Position numbers and translations under genes: made by a program
Shown: positions 1-5,482 of the stretch, piece after piece
Layout: each line of letters begins with the position of its first letter
How positions within the stretch are numbered: position 1 is the first letter of the stretch
Source of the DNA: Candidatus Uhrbacteria bacterium
GTDB lineage: Bacteria; Patescibacteriota; Patescibacteriia; 2-12-FULL-60-25
DNA length: 9,032 bases
Reading direction: 5' to 3'
Assembly (NCBI GenBank): GCA_014728435.1
Contig: WJLP01000059.1
Coordinates: 1-9,032, forward strand
The notes under the pieces: model-generated
Databases searched by the model: none
Seen by the model: only the letters and a program-made list of their open reading frames with translations
What the model was told of the DNA's origin: nothing

Positions 1-52
1 ACAATATAAAGCAAGCATCTGGCCTGCGTATCAAGAATAATTCGTTTTACTT

Positions 53-81
53 AGTATAAATTGCGGTAATTTTAGTGTCAA
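53..81 (-). promoter_or_regulatory. Strong sigma70-type promoter reading out of the window past mrdA
   Basis: On the minus strand a perfect -35 box TTGACA (76-81) is followed, after exactly 17 bases, by TATACT (53-58), five of six matches to the -10 consensus. Transcription should start near position 46 and run off the left edge. The -35 box begins only five bases beyond the mrdA stop codon (87-89), so the next gene has its own promoter. No hairpin plus T-run is seen between mrdA and this promoter, so the mre transcript probably reads through. The remaining 1-45 holds an ATG at about 15-17 (minus strand) whose frame stays open to the edge, but that is too little to call a gene. Confidence 0.75.
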
Positions 82-86
82 TTTAT

Positions 87-2051
87 TTATGGCATGCCGG
101 ATTCCAAACTTAACCATGCCCGCAGAATTTGCCGCGCCACGGGAATCGCTGTTTCCGAGCCTTCCTCACCCTCCTCAAGCAATACCGTAACAACCACCCT
201 CGGCTCATCATAGGGCGCGAAAGCGGTAAACCACGCGTGATTCGGTCTATCATTGCGCCATTGCGCCGTACCCGTCTTTCCGGCCACCGCAACCGGAAAA
301 TTCAACAAACTGCGGCCTGAACCATACATAATAGTGTCTCGCATTCCGGCGCGCACAACATCAACATAATCTGATTCCGCCAATTTCTCTTGCGAAATTT
401 CCAATGGATTTCTAGCCGTAAAACCATTATGCGCCTCGTTGTTTAAAGCAAAATGAGGCCTTATTCTTTGTCCGCCGTTGGCAATTTGCGCAGTAGCCGC
501 CGCTATCTGCAAGGGTGTAACCAAAAAATCTCCCTGACCGATAGAATAATTATACGTATCTCCGATGTACCAACGCTCGTTGCGTTTTTGTACTCGCCAT
601 TGCGGCGTAGGGACAAGTCCGCCATATTCCCCTGGAACATCCAGCCCCATAGGCTCGCCAAAGCCGAACTTCAAAAGCCATTCAGCCATACGATTGGCAC
701 CCAATCCTTCAAAATTATCCGTTCCTCCGCCTATTGTATAAAAAAACGTATTTACCGACCAAGCGATGGCTTTACGCACATTGGTTAGTCCGTGCCCGCC
801 GGCCCGCCAATCCGGAAAGAATCGACTGCTTACCCATATTCCGCCGGTTGACATTATTGTCGTATTCGGTGTAATAATTCCCTCCGCCAGAGCCGCCAAA
901 GCAAAAACCGGCTTTATGGTGGACCCCGATGGATACAAACCCGCCCAAGCCCTGGGTAACAACGGTGTATTTTCATCTTCCAATAAAGCGGCGTAAACAG
1001 TGCTCGAAACCTGCCCCGCAAATGCATTATTATCATATGCCGGTAAAGAGACTGAGGCCAGTATGGCACCATCCCGCGGATCCATAACAATTGCCACACC
1101 TTTACTGATGTCTTTATTATCAACCATAGCCTGCTTTACGGACTGCTCAGCCGCTTTTTGCAATCGCATGTCCAAAGCCAACTCCAGCACTCGGCCGCTT
1201 TCCGCGTCCCTGCTGCGCATAACCCTCTTTTTTTGCCCGTAAGCATCCACTTCGCTTACCGTTTCACCTTTTTCACCGGCCAACCAAAACTCATACGCCG
1301 CCTCCACTCCGGCCTTGCCTATCAAGTCCGTTTTCAAATACCCTTCCGCTTTCTTTGCTTCATACTCCTCCGGTGAAATTTTCCCCACATATCCTAAAAT
1401 ATGGGCCAAACTCAATACATCTCCGCTTTGGCGATACTTCCTCTTTAAACTATGCTGAATCGTAACCGCGGGTTCATCAACAAGTGCAATTTTTAAACGC
1501 ACCGCTTGCTCATAGGGCACGTCCCTCAATAAAGGAACACTAACATCCCACACGGTAGCCGATTCCACCACCTCATCAAGCGCGGCGATATCGGTTCCGG
1601 TAATCCTGGCTATTTTTCCATAAATATCGTTTCTGTGGCTTTCAGATTGCGGCAAATCCAAAGGCACAACCGTTACGTCAAAGGTTGACTCATTTTCCGC
1701 CAAAATAACTCCTTGCCTGTCCACTATAATACCCCTGGGAGGCACCTCAACCAACTTTCTAAGCCTGTTGGCATCAGATTGAAGTTGATAATTTTCATGC
1801 TCCATTCCCTGCATCCAAAAAGCCCTGCCAAGCAAAATCACAAGCATTATGATAATCGCCGCGGCCGTATAAACAAACCTTGAAACCGGAATAGACATAC
1901 CCATATACACCGCCCTGTCTTTAATTTTTGTGGCGTCATCTTCATACATGACTTCGGCCGCGATTTGCGATTCATGCTTTTCTGATACCTTAAGCCCCCA
2001 AGGGCTTTGCTCGGGCCAAAAACCAAATAAATCATCGTGTTTATTAGCCAT
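87..2051 (-). CDS. mrdA: Penicillin-binding protein 2 (class B elongasome transpeptidase)
   Basis: 654-residue class B PBP that cross-links peptidoglycan stem peptides during lateral wall growth, working with MreBCD and RodA. A single membrane anchor spans about residues 58-77. The pedestal/dimerisation domain follows (about 103-275, with the family's RGIIVDRQG segment at 106-114), then the transpeptidase domain (about 318-645). The three active-site motifs are intact: S377-T-I-K380 in YPSGSTIKP, S432-V-N434, and K592-T-G594 in GKTGTAQ. The part before the membrane helix is long, about 57 residues against roughly 20 in E. coli PBP2, and it is acidic and polar. The ATG at 2049-2051 overlaps the end of mreD by 8 nt, which suggests translational coupling; I see no Shine-Dalgarno sequence. 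FtsI-type PBP3 is the alternative, but the mreBCD context favours PBP2. Confidence 0.95.
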   Translation of the reverse strand: MANKHDDLFGFWPEQSPWGLKVSEKHESQIAAEVMYEDDATKIKDRAVYMGMSIPVSRFVYTAAAIIIMLVILLGRAFWMQGMEHENYQLQSDANRLRKLVEVPPRGIIVDRQGVILAENESTFDVTVVPLDLPQSESHRNDIYGKIARITGTDIAALDEVVESATVWDVSVPLLRDVPYEQAVRLKIALVDEPAVTIQHSLKRKYRQSGDVLSLAHILGYVGKISPEEYEAKKAEGYLKTDLIGKAGVEAAYEFWLAGEKGETVSEVDAYGQKKRVMRSRDAESGRVLELALDMRLQKAAEQSVKQAMVDNKDISKGVAIVMDPRDGAILASVSLPAYDNNAFAGQVSSTVYAALLEDENTPLLPRAWAGLYPSGSTIKPVFALAALAEGIITPNTTIMSTGGIWVSSRFFPDWRAGGHGLTNVRKAIAWSVNTFFYTIGGGTDNFEGLGANRMAEWLLKFGFGEPMGLDVPGEYGGLVPTPQWRVQKRNERWYIGDTYNYSIGQGDFLVTPLQIAAATAQIANGGQRIRPHFALNNEAHNGFTARNPLEISQEKLAESDYVDVVRAGMRDTIMYGSGRSLLNFPVAVAGKTGTAQWRNDRPNHAWFTAFAPYDEPRVVVTVLLEEGEEGSETAIPVARQILRAWLSLESGMP

Positions 2052-2577
2052 ATTTGCTTTTTACAAAAGGTATGATAGTCAAAAACCTTTTTGTAAATAT
2101 CGATGTGCTTAAAAACAAACCGGTTATTAATACTAAATCCATTCCCAAAATAATTGCGTAAGTCGCAACATCTTGCAGTAATAGCTCCCTCTCCAGAATG
2201 AATATGTAAAAATAATACGCAACTCCCAAAAAGAGATACTCGCTCAACCTGGCAATCACGATTAAAATCGCCGCTCCGTAAACAGATCTGTTTGTGATAA
2301 TAAAATCCGCCGCAAAATCAATAACCAAGGCCGTTAAAAGCAAGCGCGCCGTGCTAAAACCCGTAGGAGTCGCGGATATAAGGTCACTTACCACACCCGA
2401 TATGCCCGCCAATAAGTACCCTGCTTGCGGCCGCTTTAATAAAAAGAATAAAACCACAATCGACAAAACGGGTTGTATATAAACAAACCAACTCGGCAAA
2501 GCGCCCAAAAGGCTGGTTTGATATAAACCCAATGTCACAGCGGTTGCAGATACCGCTATATAAGAGCCGGTACGCAT
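2044..2577 (-). CDS. mreD: Rod shape-determining protein MreD
   Basis: 177-residue polytopic membrane protein, the usual MreD length. About six hydrophobic segments are visible (roughly 4-24, 30-48, 51-68, 77-95, 99-125, 138-160). The GVVSDLISATPTGFST stretch (61-76) matches the family's conserved G-x-x-x-D...P-x-G loop between helices. MreD binds MreC and is part of the elongasome scaffold in the inner membrane. The ATG (2575-2577) is preceded by GGAG with a 7-base spacer, lying inside the end of mreC; this is the clearest Shine-Dalgarno in the operon. The gap to mreC is 1 nt and the 3' end overlaps mrdA. MreD is poorly conserved in sequence, so the call rests on topology, the loop motif and gene order. 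Confidence 0.9.
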   Translation of the reverse strand: MRTGSYIAVSATAVTLGLYQTSLLGALPSWFVYIQPVLSIVVLFFLLKRPQAGYLLAGISGVVSDLISATPTGFSTARLLLTALVIDFAADFIITNRSVYGAAILIVIARLSEYLFLGVAYYFYIFILERELLLQDVATYAIILGMDLVLITGLFLSTSIFTKRFLTIIPFVKSKYG

Positions 2578-2578
2578 A

Positions 2579-3394
2579 TTAATTCTCCGGATTTAAAACT
2601 TTTGGCATCAAAACCGCTACAATACTCAAATAATCAGTCTGTACCACTGGCTCCAAAACAGCCTCCTTAAATGGATCCGTTGTTTGATCGATAACTTGAT
2701 TTACAATACCCACTATCAAATCCGGAGGTATCTTCTCCTCGGTTCCGGAAGTCACCAATACATCATTTTGGCTGATGACTTCGTCTTGCGGTATCAATGT
2801 CGCTTTAGCCACCCTATTACCATCTCCCTCTACCAAGCCGATAAGCGTATGCTCGCCCGGTTTGGATATCGCCACACGGCTCGCCGGATCCGTGGTTAAA
2901 GTGACAAGCGATGTTCTCTCGTAAATTCTGGTAACTTTGCCGACATATATACCCTCACCGAAGATAACCGCCATACCCAACTCAACACCATCCTTACTAC
3001 CCCGATCAATCGTAAAAAAACCTCGATTGGGAACCACTGATCGGCTGATGATATTGGCGATAACCAATTCATAACCCTGTTGCTCTTCAAAGCCCAATGT
3101 TTTTCTCAAAACCGCATTTTCTTCTTTTAGAGCGTTCAATTGCACATAATCTACGCTTAAATGTTCAATCCTTCTTTCCAACTCATCGATCCTGTCTTTG
3201 CATTGCGCATCAACGCCTACATTGCCCGCCTGATCATGCACCGTAATACCGACTTTGGAAACCAACGCGCCCAAAGGCGCCAAAACTCCCCTGAACGCTT
3301 CTTCAAACGGAACTAGAACTCTTGTTACATGTAAAAAGACAATAGAAATAATTATTGCGATAATTATAATTAATGTTTTCCATTGTCTTTGCAT
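2579..3394 (-). CDS. mreC: Rod shape-determining protein MreC
   Basis: 271-residue bitopic protein in the normal MreC size range. It has a short cytoplasmic N-terminus, one membrane helix (about 7-25), an extracytoplasmic coiled coil (about 63-105, rich in E/L/R heptads such as DELERRIEHL), and the two-barrel MreC domain (about 108-262). Family hallmarks are NRGFFTIDRGSKDGVELGMAV (123-143, the start of the first barrel) and the later VTSG...IPPDLIVGIV stretch (214-231). MreC activates PBP2 by direct contact outside the membrane and links it to MreD and MreB. The ATG (3392-3394) lies 2 nt after the mreB stop. No good Shine-Dalgarno precedes it, so translation probably relies on coupling. Confidence 0.95.
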   Translation of the reverse strand: MQRQWKTLIIIIAIIISIVFLHVTRVLVPFEEAFRGVLAPLGALVSKVGITVHDQAGNVGVDAQCKDRIDELERRIEHLSVDYVQLNALKEENAVLRKTLGFEEQQGYELVIANIISRSVVPNRGFFTIDRGSKDGVELGMAVIFGEGIYVGKVTRIYERTSLVTLTTDPASRVAISKPGEHTLIGLVEGDGNRVAKATLIPQDEVISQNDVLVTSGTEEKIPPDLIVGIVNQVIDQTTDPFKEAVLEPVVQTDYLSIVAVLMPKVLNPEN

Positions 3395-3396
3395 AA

Positions 3397-4443
3397 TTAA
3401 ACGATACGATCCGATTTTGGCAGTGTTATATCCTTCAAAATTTCTTCGGATTCCAAAAGCATGCCGGCTCCCCTGGCCACGGTTGCCACCGGATCCTCCA
3501 CCACTCTTACGGGAATCCCCGTTTGTTCATGTATCGCCTCATCCATCCCTCTAAGCAAAGCCCCGCCGCCGGTTAAAGTAATGCCTCGGCGATAGATGTC
3601 TGCCACAAGCTCGGGCGGAGTAATCTCCAAAATCGACTTAATGTGTTCCGTTATTGATTTAACCGACCTTGCTATAGCCTCTCTTACTTGGCTGTCTGTT
3701 ACAAATATCTCCCTGGGCAAACCTGACAGCAAGTCCCTGCCGCGCATGGAAACCTCGATCCTGTCTTTAAGCGGAATGGCCGAGCCAACCGCAATCTTTA
3801 CCTCCTCCGCCACACGCTCACCCAACAGAACGTTAAACACATCTCTGGCATATTGAATAATATTTCTATTCATCTCATCACCGGCAATCGGTATGCTTTT
3901 AGCCGTCACGATTCCGTTTAAAGATATTACGGCTATCTCGGTAGTGCCTCCGCCTATATCAACAATCATATTTCCAACCGGATCAGCTATCGGCAAGCCT
4001 ATTCCGATGGCCGCGGCCAATGGCTTTTCTACAAGAGCAAAATCGTAAGCTCCCGATGACATTACAACATCACCCACCGCTTTTCTTTCCACTTCCGTCA
4101 CATCAAGCGGAACTCCGATTACAACTCTTGGTCTGGGAATAAATAATTTATACTCGCGATTAATTTTTTGAAAAAAATACTTTAGCATTTTCTCAACCAC
4201 TTCATAATCTGAAATAACGCCTCGCTCTATAGGCTTGGACATCTGAACGTTTTGCGGTGTTTTTCCGAGCATGGATTTTGCCTCATGTCCTATAGATAAC
4301 ACTTGGCCGTTTCTTGTATTGATAGCTACAACCGAAGGCTCGTTTACCACAATACCCCTGCCTTGCGCATACAACAAAGTCGTAGACGTGCCCAAGTCCA
4401 ATCCTATATCCGTGGAAAATCGATTTAAAAATTTCTCCAGCAT
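3397..4443 (-). CDS. mreB: Rod shape-determining protein MreB (bacterial actin)
   Basis: 348-residue actin-fold ATPase that forms membrane-bound filaments and steers the wall elongation machinery. An amphipathic N-terminus (MLEKFLNRF) can bind the membrane. The nucleotide motifs are in order: phosphate-1 DLGTSTT (16-22), connect-1 VEKPLAAAIG (138-147), phosphate-2 VDIGGGTTEIAVI (161-173) and adenosine GITLTGGGALLRG (287-299). One oddity: connect-1 normally reads EEP-x-AAAIG, and the second Glu, the catalytic residue (E131 in Thermotoga MreB), is Lys140 here (codon AAG, 4024-4026). The two phosphate-2 threonines (167-168) are kept. Phosphate-1 also reads GTSTT instead of the usual GTANT. First gene of the mreBCD-mrdA operon. 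The ATG (4441-4443) lacks a Shine-Dalgarno and sits 7 nt after a hairpin. Confidence 0.97.
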   Translation of the reverse strand: MLEKFLNRFSTDIGLDLGTSTTLLYAQGRGIVVNEPSVVAINTRNGQVLSIGHEAKSMLGKTPQNVQMSKPIERGVISDYEVVEKMLKYFFQKINREYKLFIPRPRVVIGVPLDVTEVERKAVGDVVMSSGAYDFALVEKPLAAAIGIGLPIADPVGNMIVDIGGGTTEIAVISLNGIVTAKSIPIAGDEMNRNIIQYARDVFNVLLGERVAEEVKIAVGSAIPLKDRIEVSMRGRDLLSGLPREIFVTDSQVREAIARSVKSITEHIKSILEITPPELVADIYRRGITLTGGGALLRGMDEAIHEQTGIPVRVVEDPVATVARGAGMLLESEEILKDITLPKSDRIV

Positions 4444-4449
4444 ATTTTT

Positions 4450-4554
4450 TTAGCCGGCGCTATTAAGCAGGCCGGCCAATCCATCACGTAAAACGGAATC
4501 CGCCAAAGCCATACGCCAACATTTCATTGCAATTAGCTTATTAATTGTTGTCAT
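4450..4554 (-). CDS. Possible 34-codon small ORF upstream of and in frame with mreB
   Basis: From ATG 4552-4554 the minus strand stays open for 34 codons to a TAA at 4450-4452. An inner ATG at 4525-4527 would give 25 residues. The second half (MALADSVLRDGLAGLLNSAG) resembles a small amphipathic helix and uses GC-ending codons unlike the surrounding AT-rich gap. It is in the same frame as mreB; only TAA-AAA-AAT separates its last sense codon from the mreB ATG. It could be a leader peptide, a remnant of an older N-terminal extension, or chance: 34 stop-free codons are not rare. No Shine-Dalgarno is visible and a promoter candidate overlaps its start. I do not recognise it. Confidence 0.25.
   Translation of the reverse strand: MTTINKLIAMKCWRMALADSVLRDGLAGLLNSAG
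4451..4478 (-). promoter_or_regulatory. GC-rich hairpin immediately before the mreB start codon
   Basis: On the minus strand TGGCCGGC (4471-4478) can pair with GCCGGCTA (4451-4458): eight pairs including one G-T, with a 12-base loop. The hairpin ends 7 bases before the mreB ATG, so it fills the place where a ribosome-binding site would be. An A-run follows it, not a T-run, so it is not a terminator. It could limit ribosome access to mreB, with translation of the small ORF through it as a possible switch; that role is inferred. The 5' arm lies in the palindrome GGCCGGCC (4470-4477), so DNA-level binding is also possible. Confidence 0.4.
4526..4554 (-). promoter_or_regulatory. Candidate promoter for mreBCD-mrdA
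   Basis: ATGACA (4549-4554, five of six matches to TTGACA), a 17-base AT-rich spacer, then TGCAAT (4526-4531, four of six matches to TATAAT). It lies just downstream of the terminator at 4563-4589, where the operon needs a promoter, and would give a leader of about 75 nt. The match is modest. The -35 box shares bases with the ATG of the possible small ORF, so this promoter and that longer ORF start exclude each other. Confidence 0.35.
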
Positions 4555-4562
4555 TTAGGCAT

Positions 4563-4589
4563 AAAAAAACATATCCAGCAAGTGGATAT
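4563..4589 (-). terminator. Intrinsic terminator after the 129-residue membrane protein gene
   Basis: On the minus strand ATATCCA and TGGATAT form a perfect 7-bp stem around a CTTGC loop (4571-4589), followed by G and then seven T (4563-4569). The stem is AT-rich for a terminator, but the T-run is long and well placed. It lies about 50 nt after the stop codon at 4640-4642 and separates the helicase/DUF721/membrane-protein block from the mre operon. On the plus strand the nearest T-run is too far from the stem, so the terminator is one-directional. Confidence 0.75.
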
Positions 4590-4639
4590 CGTCTAATTTT
4601 TGTATCTATAAACAATTTCAATTTGTACAAATATAGTAT

Positions 4640-5029
4640 TCAACGTCTTTCGGCATCAATAAACACTAAAAATACGTACTCCACGGCAACTACAAGCATT
4701 AAAAAACCCACAACAGTATACCACCTTAACCATTCCTGCGACGAAAACCACAAAGCCAAAATTGCAATAAAACTTAATAAGATGGAATGCCGAAAAGCTA
4801 CCCTAACCTCTCGCATAACCATATCCGTCCTTTTCCTGATGCCGATTCTATAAAGTAAACCCAACATAGACAAAGTCCCCACAAGAGCCAAAAATAAAGT
4901 TACAAAGAAGAAAACCAAACCCAAAAACCCCGCCTCATCCGGATTGGTAATATTTAAAATGATTATCCAACCTATCCAAGCCAAACCCGTACCAAAGCCC
5001 ATCAATATCGCATACCATTTAAAACTCAT
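4640..5029 (-). CDS. Conserved-looking four-helix membrane protein, function unknown
   Basis: 129-residue integral membrane protein starting at ATG 5027-5029 (MSFKWYAILMGFGTG). Four hydrophobic segments are visible at about 5-26, 34-60, 80-97 and 102-124. Between helices 2 and 3 is a basic patch (RIGIRKRTD..REVRVAFRH) that should face the cytoplasm by the positive-inside rule, putting both ends in the cytoplasm. The sequence reminds me of a short membrane protein common in CPR genomes, but I know no assigned function. A TTG seven codons upstream (5048-5050) is open in frame, but it overlaps the -10 promoter box, so the ATG is preferred. It ends with TGA. It lies between the DUF721 gene and mreB with its own promoter and terminator, so it looks like a single-gene unit that may also receive read-through from the helicase transcript. 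Confidence 0.75.
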   Translation of the reverse strand: MSFKWYAILMGFGTGLAWIGWIIILNITNPDEAGFLGLVFFFVTLFLALVGTLSMLGLLYRIGIRKRTDMVMREVRVAFRHSILLSFIAILALWFSSQEWLRWYTVVGFLMLVVAVEYVFLVFIDAERR

Positions 5030-5038
5030 AACTCCATC

Positions 5039-5047
5039 ATTATACCA
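5039..5047 (-). promoter_or_regulatory. Extended -10 promoter giving a probably leaderless mRNA
   Basis: TGGTATAAT on the minus strand is a perfect extended -10 element (TGn-TATAAT; TATAAT at 5039-5044). Its last T is 9 bases before the ATG at 5027-5029, so a start site about 7 bases downstream would leave only about 2-4 untranslated bases. The hexamer 17 bases upstream (AAGCGT, 5062-5067) is a poor -35 box, which an extended -10 can tolerate. Confidence 0.65.
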
Positions 5048-5088
5048 CAATCTAGCACCTGACGCTTATTTGAAACTGTGTACTACGC

Positions 5089-5102
5089 GCTAATTGCTAA
5101 CT
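5089..5102. repeat. Two tandem heptamers (GCTAATT GCTAACT)
   Basis: Two adjacent 7-base units differing at one base, just beyond the stop codon of the DUF721 gene. The AATTGCTA core reappears at 5473-5480 on the other side of that gene, and ATTGCTA also at 5427-5433, all in the same orientation. The last codons of the DUF721 gene (GGTAGAGCGGTAG on the minus strand, including its TAG stop) look like degenerate continuations of the same pattern. Confidence 0.45.
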
Positions 5103-5108
5103 ACCGCT

Positions 5109-5426
5109 CTACCGATTATGCGCCCTTCCAACCAATTTCACATTCACTCTCTGTACGGCTCTTTTTCCCAACTCACAATTAATCGCATTAATAAAATCTA
5201 TCCTCTCGGTTTTTAATGTTTGAATAGCGGCTGATGATGATGAAGTAGCGTTCAAATTTCCATGTGAAAAAGTTGTAAACTCTACCATCCGAGCCAAATC
5301 TTCTCCCCACCTTTGCTCAAGCATTTTTTGAGCCGTATCCAAAACCCGTTGAGCCGTAACCTGCTCACTTATACCCGCTTTTTCCAGCGATTTATTCATT
5401 ATTGATTTCAATGACTGCCAAGGCAT
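5109..5426 (-). CDS. DUF721 / DciA-like protein
   Basis: 105-residue soluble protein with the layout of a DUF721 domain: helical N-terminus with SLKSIMNKSLEKAGI (5-19), the W-G-E-D-L-A turn (40-45), a strand pair around FTTFSHGNLNATSSSSAAIQTL (50-71), and the terminal IDFINAINCELGKRAVQRVNVKL (76-98), which matches the family's iN..lG...v..i.. ending. DciA members of this family load or assist the replicative helicase DnaB; many short DUF721 proteins are uncharacterised, so that role is possible, not shown. The ATG (5424-5426) fits the usual family start; there is no Shine-Dalgarno, and its first T overlaps the upstream repeat block. It follows the helicase gene by 56 bp with no terminator between, so co-transcription is likely. 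The tail VGRAHNR runs into repeat-like DNA. Confidence 0.75.
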   Translation of the reverse strand: MPWQSLKSIMNKSLEKAGISEQVTAQRVLDTAQKMLEQRWGEDLARMVEFTTFSHGNLNATSSSSAAIQTLKTERIDFINAINCELGKRAVQRVNVKLVGRAHNR

Positions 5427-5482
5427 ATTGCTATCTGCTGTCAGCTATTAGCTCTTTACCGTCTTTGGCGGTAATTGCTATC
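5426..5482. repeat. Repeat-built spacer: 9-bp direct repeats, heptamer array and hairpin
   Basis: The whole gap between the helicase stop and the DUF721 start is repetitive. ATTGCTATC occurs at both ends (5427-5435 and 5474-5482), bracketing 38 bp. Inside it, four degenerate heptamers run head to tail on the plus strand: TATTGCT, ATCTGCT, GTCAGCT, ATTAGCT (5426-5453). An inverted repeat TTACCG/CGGTAA with a 7-base loop follows (5456-5474). There is no T-run, so it is not a terminator. The bracketing repeats could be a target-site duplication or simply further array units. Confidence 0.5.

Noticed and set aside
1..45. Start of a tRNA or CDS left of the promoter
   Set aside because: Only about 45 bases are visible; no tRNA arm pattern is seen and the short open frame from the ATG near 15-17 is too brief to support a call.
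453..788. 111-codon plus-strand open frame opposite mrdA, and other plus-strand frames opposite mreB, the DUF721 gene and the helicase
   Set aside because: They are antisense to well-supported genes with intact motifs, show no recognisable domains or plausible starts, and are the expected shadow frames.
4444..4527. Possible riboswitch in the mreB leader
   Set aside because: The leader is short, with one simple hairpin, and I could not match it to any known riboswitch core.
4541..4642. Reading through the TGA stop of the membrane protein would add about 30 codons, hinting at a recoded TGA
   Set aside because: The extension is AT-rich, runs through a well-formed terminator and has no protein-like character. 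TGA as a normal stop is the simpler reading.
5456..5474. Inverted repeat TTACCG/CGGTAA as a terminator between helicase and DUF721 gene
   Set aside because: The stem is only 6 bp and no T-run follows on either strand, so it is treated as part of the repeat block.
5426..5482. Possible minimal CRISPR or attachment site
   Set aside because: Units are 7 bp, degenerate and contiguous without spacers; no cas or integrase gene is present.
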